Source of the DNA: Tangfeifania diversioriginum
Lineage (GTDB): Bacteria; Bacteroidota; Bacteroidia; Bacteroidales; Prolixibacteraceae
DNA: 64,000 bases
Direction of reading: 5' to 3'
NCBI GenBank assembly: GCA_945873105.1
Contig: CAMCBW010000001.1
Coordinates: 124,001-188,000 of the forward strand
The position numbers and the translations under genes are program-made. Shown here in pieces: positions 63,143 to 64,000 of this stretch. The notes under the pieces were generated by a model. It was not told the origin of the DNA. It was given only the letters and a program-made list of their open reading frames with translations, and searched no databases. How positions within the stretch are numbered: position 1 is the first letter of the stretch; every line of letters begins with the position of its first letter.

Positions 63143-64000
63143 CTATTTTTCCTTCTTCTCCTTTTTTTGGTGCATCATCTGTTCAACAGAGGCTATTTCG
63201 ATAAAGGAGGTTCCACCGCCCACGCCAAAGTTACCCCCTACATAGACAACGGTATCGTTTTCCTGGATGAATCGACGTTCGACCAAATCGAGCAGGGAGG
63301 TCTCAACCAGTTTGTACTTATTTTTCTTGACAACAATCTCGCTGGGATACACCCCATAAGAGAGGGCAAGCTCCCTTTTGACCCTTCCATTGTGACATTT
63401 GGCAAATACAGGGCGAGGACTTCTGAAGGCAGAGATGTAACGTGCAATTTTCCCGGTAAGTGTATCTGTGATGATGGCTGCAACCTTCAGCTCATTTCCG
63501 GACATTACGGCAGCTTCCGCCAGAAAAGCGGAAACTTCGTTCTCCAGTCTAGGGACCGGCAGATCATTCCGTTTGTCCTTGCTGGATTCTACTTCTAGCG
63601 CCACACGAGACATCAATTGAACCGCCTCTACCGGATATTGTCCGTAGGCGGTTTCACCCGATAGCATAACCGCATCGGTTCGGTCGTAAATGGCCGTAGC
63701 CACATCGCTAACCTCAGCGCGGGTTGGTCTGGGGTTACTGATCATGGTGTGCAGCATTTGAGTGGCAATGATGACCGGTTTTTTCCGCTCCACACACTTG
63801 CGGATGAGCTTCCGCTGGATGGCCGGAATCTTTTCTGCGGCTATTTCGATGCCCAGGTCTCCCCGTGCAACCATGATTCCATAGGCATGATCAAGAATCT
63901 CGTCAATATTTTTAACCCCGTCGGTATTTTCAATTTTGGCAATAATTTTAATCTTGCTCCCCTCTTCATCCAATATTTGCTGGACTGCCTTCACATCTTC
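63143..64000 (-). CDS. pyk: Pyruvate kinase, C-terminal portion (5' end outside the window)
   Basis: At least 286 codons are present, and the frame continues past base 64000. IIAKIENTDGVKNIDEIL, MVARGDLGIEI, PVIIATQMLHTMI (substrate and metal sites) and MLSGETAYGQYPVEAV are pyruvate kinase signatures, followed by the regulatory C-terminal domain. The last step of glycolysis, ATP-forming. The end KKEKKEK is unusually lysine-rich, and the stop codon is 2 bp from a MITE end; insertion may have replaced the original 3' end. Confidence 0.96.
   Translation of the reverse strand, partial: EDVKAVQQILDEEGSKIKIIAKIENTDGVKNIDEILDHAYGIMVARGDLGIEIAAEKIPAIQRKLIRKCVERKKPVIIATQMLHTMISNPRPTRAEVSDVATAIYDRTDAVMLSGETAYGQYPVEAVQLMSRVALEVESSKDKRNDLPVPRLENEVSAFLAEAAVMSGNELKVAAIITDTLTGKIARYISAFRSPRPVFAKCHNGRVKRELALSYGVYPSEIVVKKNKYKLVETSLLDLVERRFIQENDTVVYVGGNFGVGGGTSFIEIASVEQMMHQKKEKKEK

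Overview
The window looks like chromosome from a member of the Bacteroidota, most likely an environmental Bacteroidales/Marinilabiliales-type bacterium. Reasons: -33/-7 promoters of the TTG-(19-20 bp)-TAnnTTTG type, an S1 protein with a long acidic N-terminus, DUF3822-rsmD, DUF5686, DUF1080 and GH92 proteins, a TonB-dependent receptor behind a TPP riboswitch, and a DUF47/PiT/OprP phosphate system. Base composition is moderate and even. There is no phage, no complete insertion sequence and no CRISPR array; one MITE-like element lies near the right end.

Layout. 1-9.8 kb: start of a thiamine-regulated TonB receptor, acyl-CoA ligase, aldose epimerase, phosphoesterase, GMP synthase, DUF1080 protein, phosphohexomutase and dTDP-rhamnose reductase. 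9.9-14.2 kb: an unknown membrane protein, a DASS anion transporter and a tandem (two-domain) adenylate kinase. 14.4-21.8 kb: a tight seven-gene minus-strand phosphate operon (DUF47, a PiT transporter fused to a LuxR-type DNA-binding domain, an OprP-type porin, a lamin-tail lipoprotein, an SdiA-regulated-type beta-propeller lipoprotein, a divergent CYTH-like protein and a CYTH triphosphatase-like protein). 22-29.3 kb: rpsA, STAS protein, RNase Z, RecD-like helicase, DUF3822-rsmD and two identical tRNA-Asp genes. 29.7-37.2 kb: LytTR regulator, nitronate monooxygenase, S41 protease, pnuC plus an NR kinase, serine acetyltransferase and a THUMP methyltransferase.

37.2-42.9 kb is the most unusual part: an ECF sigma factor translationally coupled to an exported, membrane-anchored TPR-CHAT (caspase-like) protein; divergently, a 34-residue peptide with a double-glycine leader; then a one-pass membrane protein with repeated anti-sigma-like units and a TPR tail; then three 41-bp repeats whose core also occurs in the 5' leader of the peptide gene. 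I read this as a possible peptide/protease/sigma signalling module. That is inference from gene content and order.

43-64 kb: BamA-like outer-membrane protein, phosphodiester glycosidase, cutC, a PafA-like alkaline phosphatase that appears to have lost several metal ligands, an EamA transporter, DUF5686 receptor-like protein, nagB, an arcB-arcC pair with a divergent thymidylate-synthase-like gene, a zinc dehydrogenase, GH92 mannosidase, FtsK, a LolA-like protein, the MITE and the 3' part of pyruvate kinase. All family assignments come from reading motifs by eye; no database search was run.
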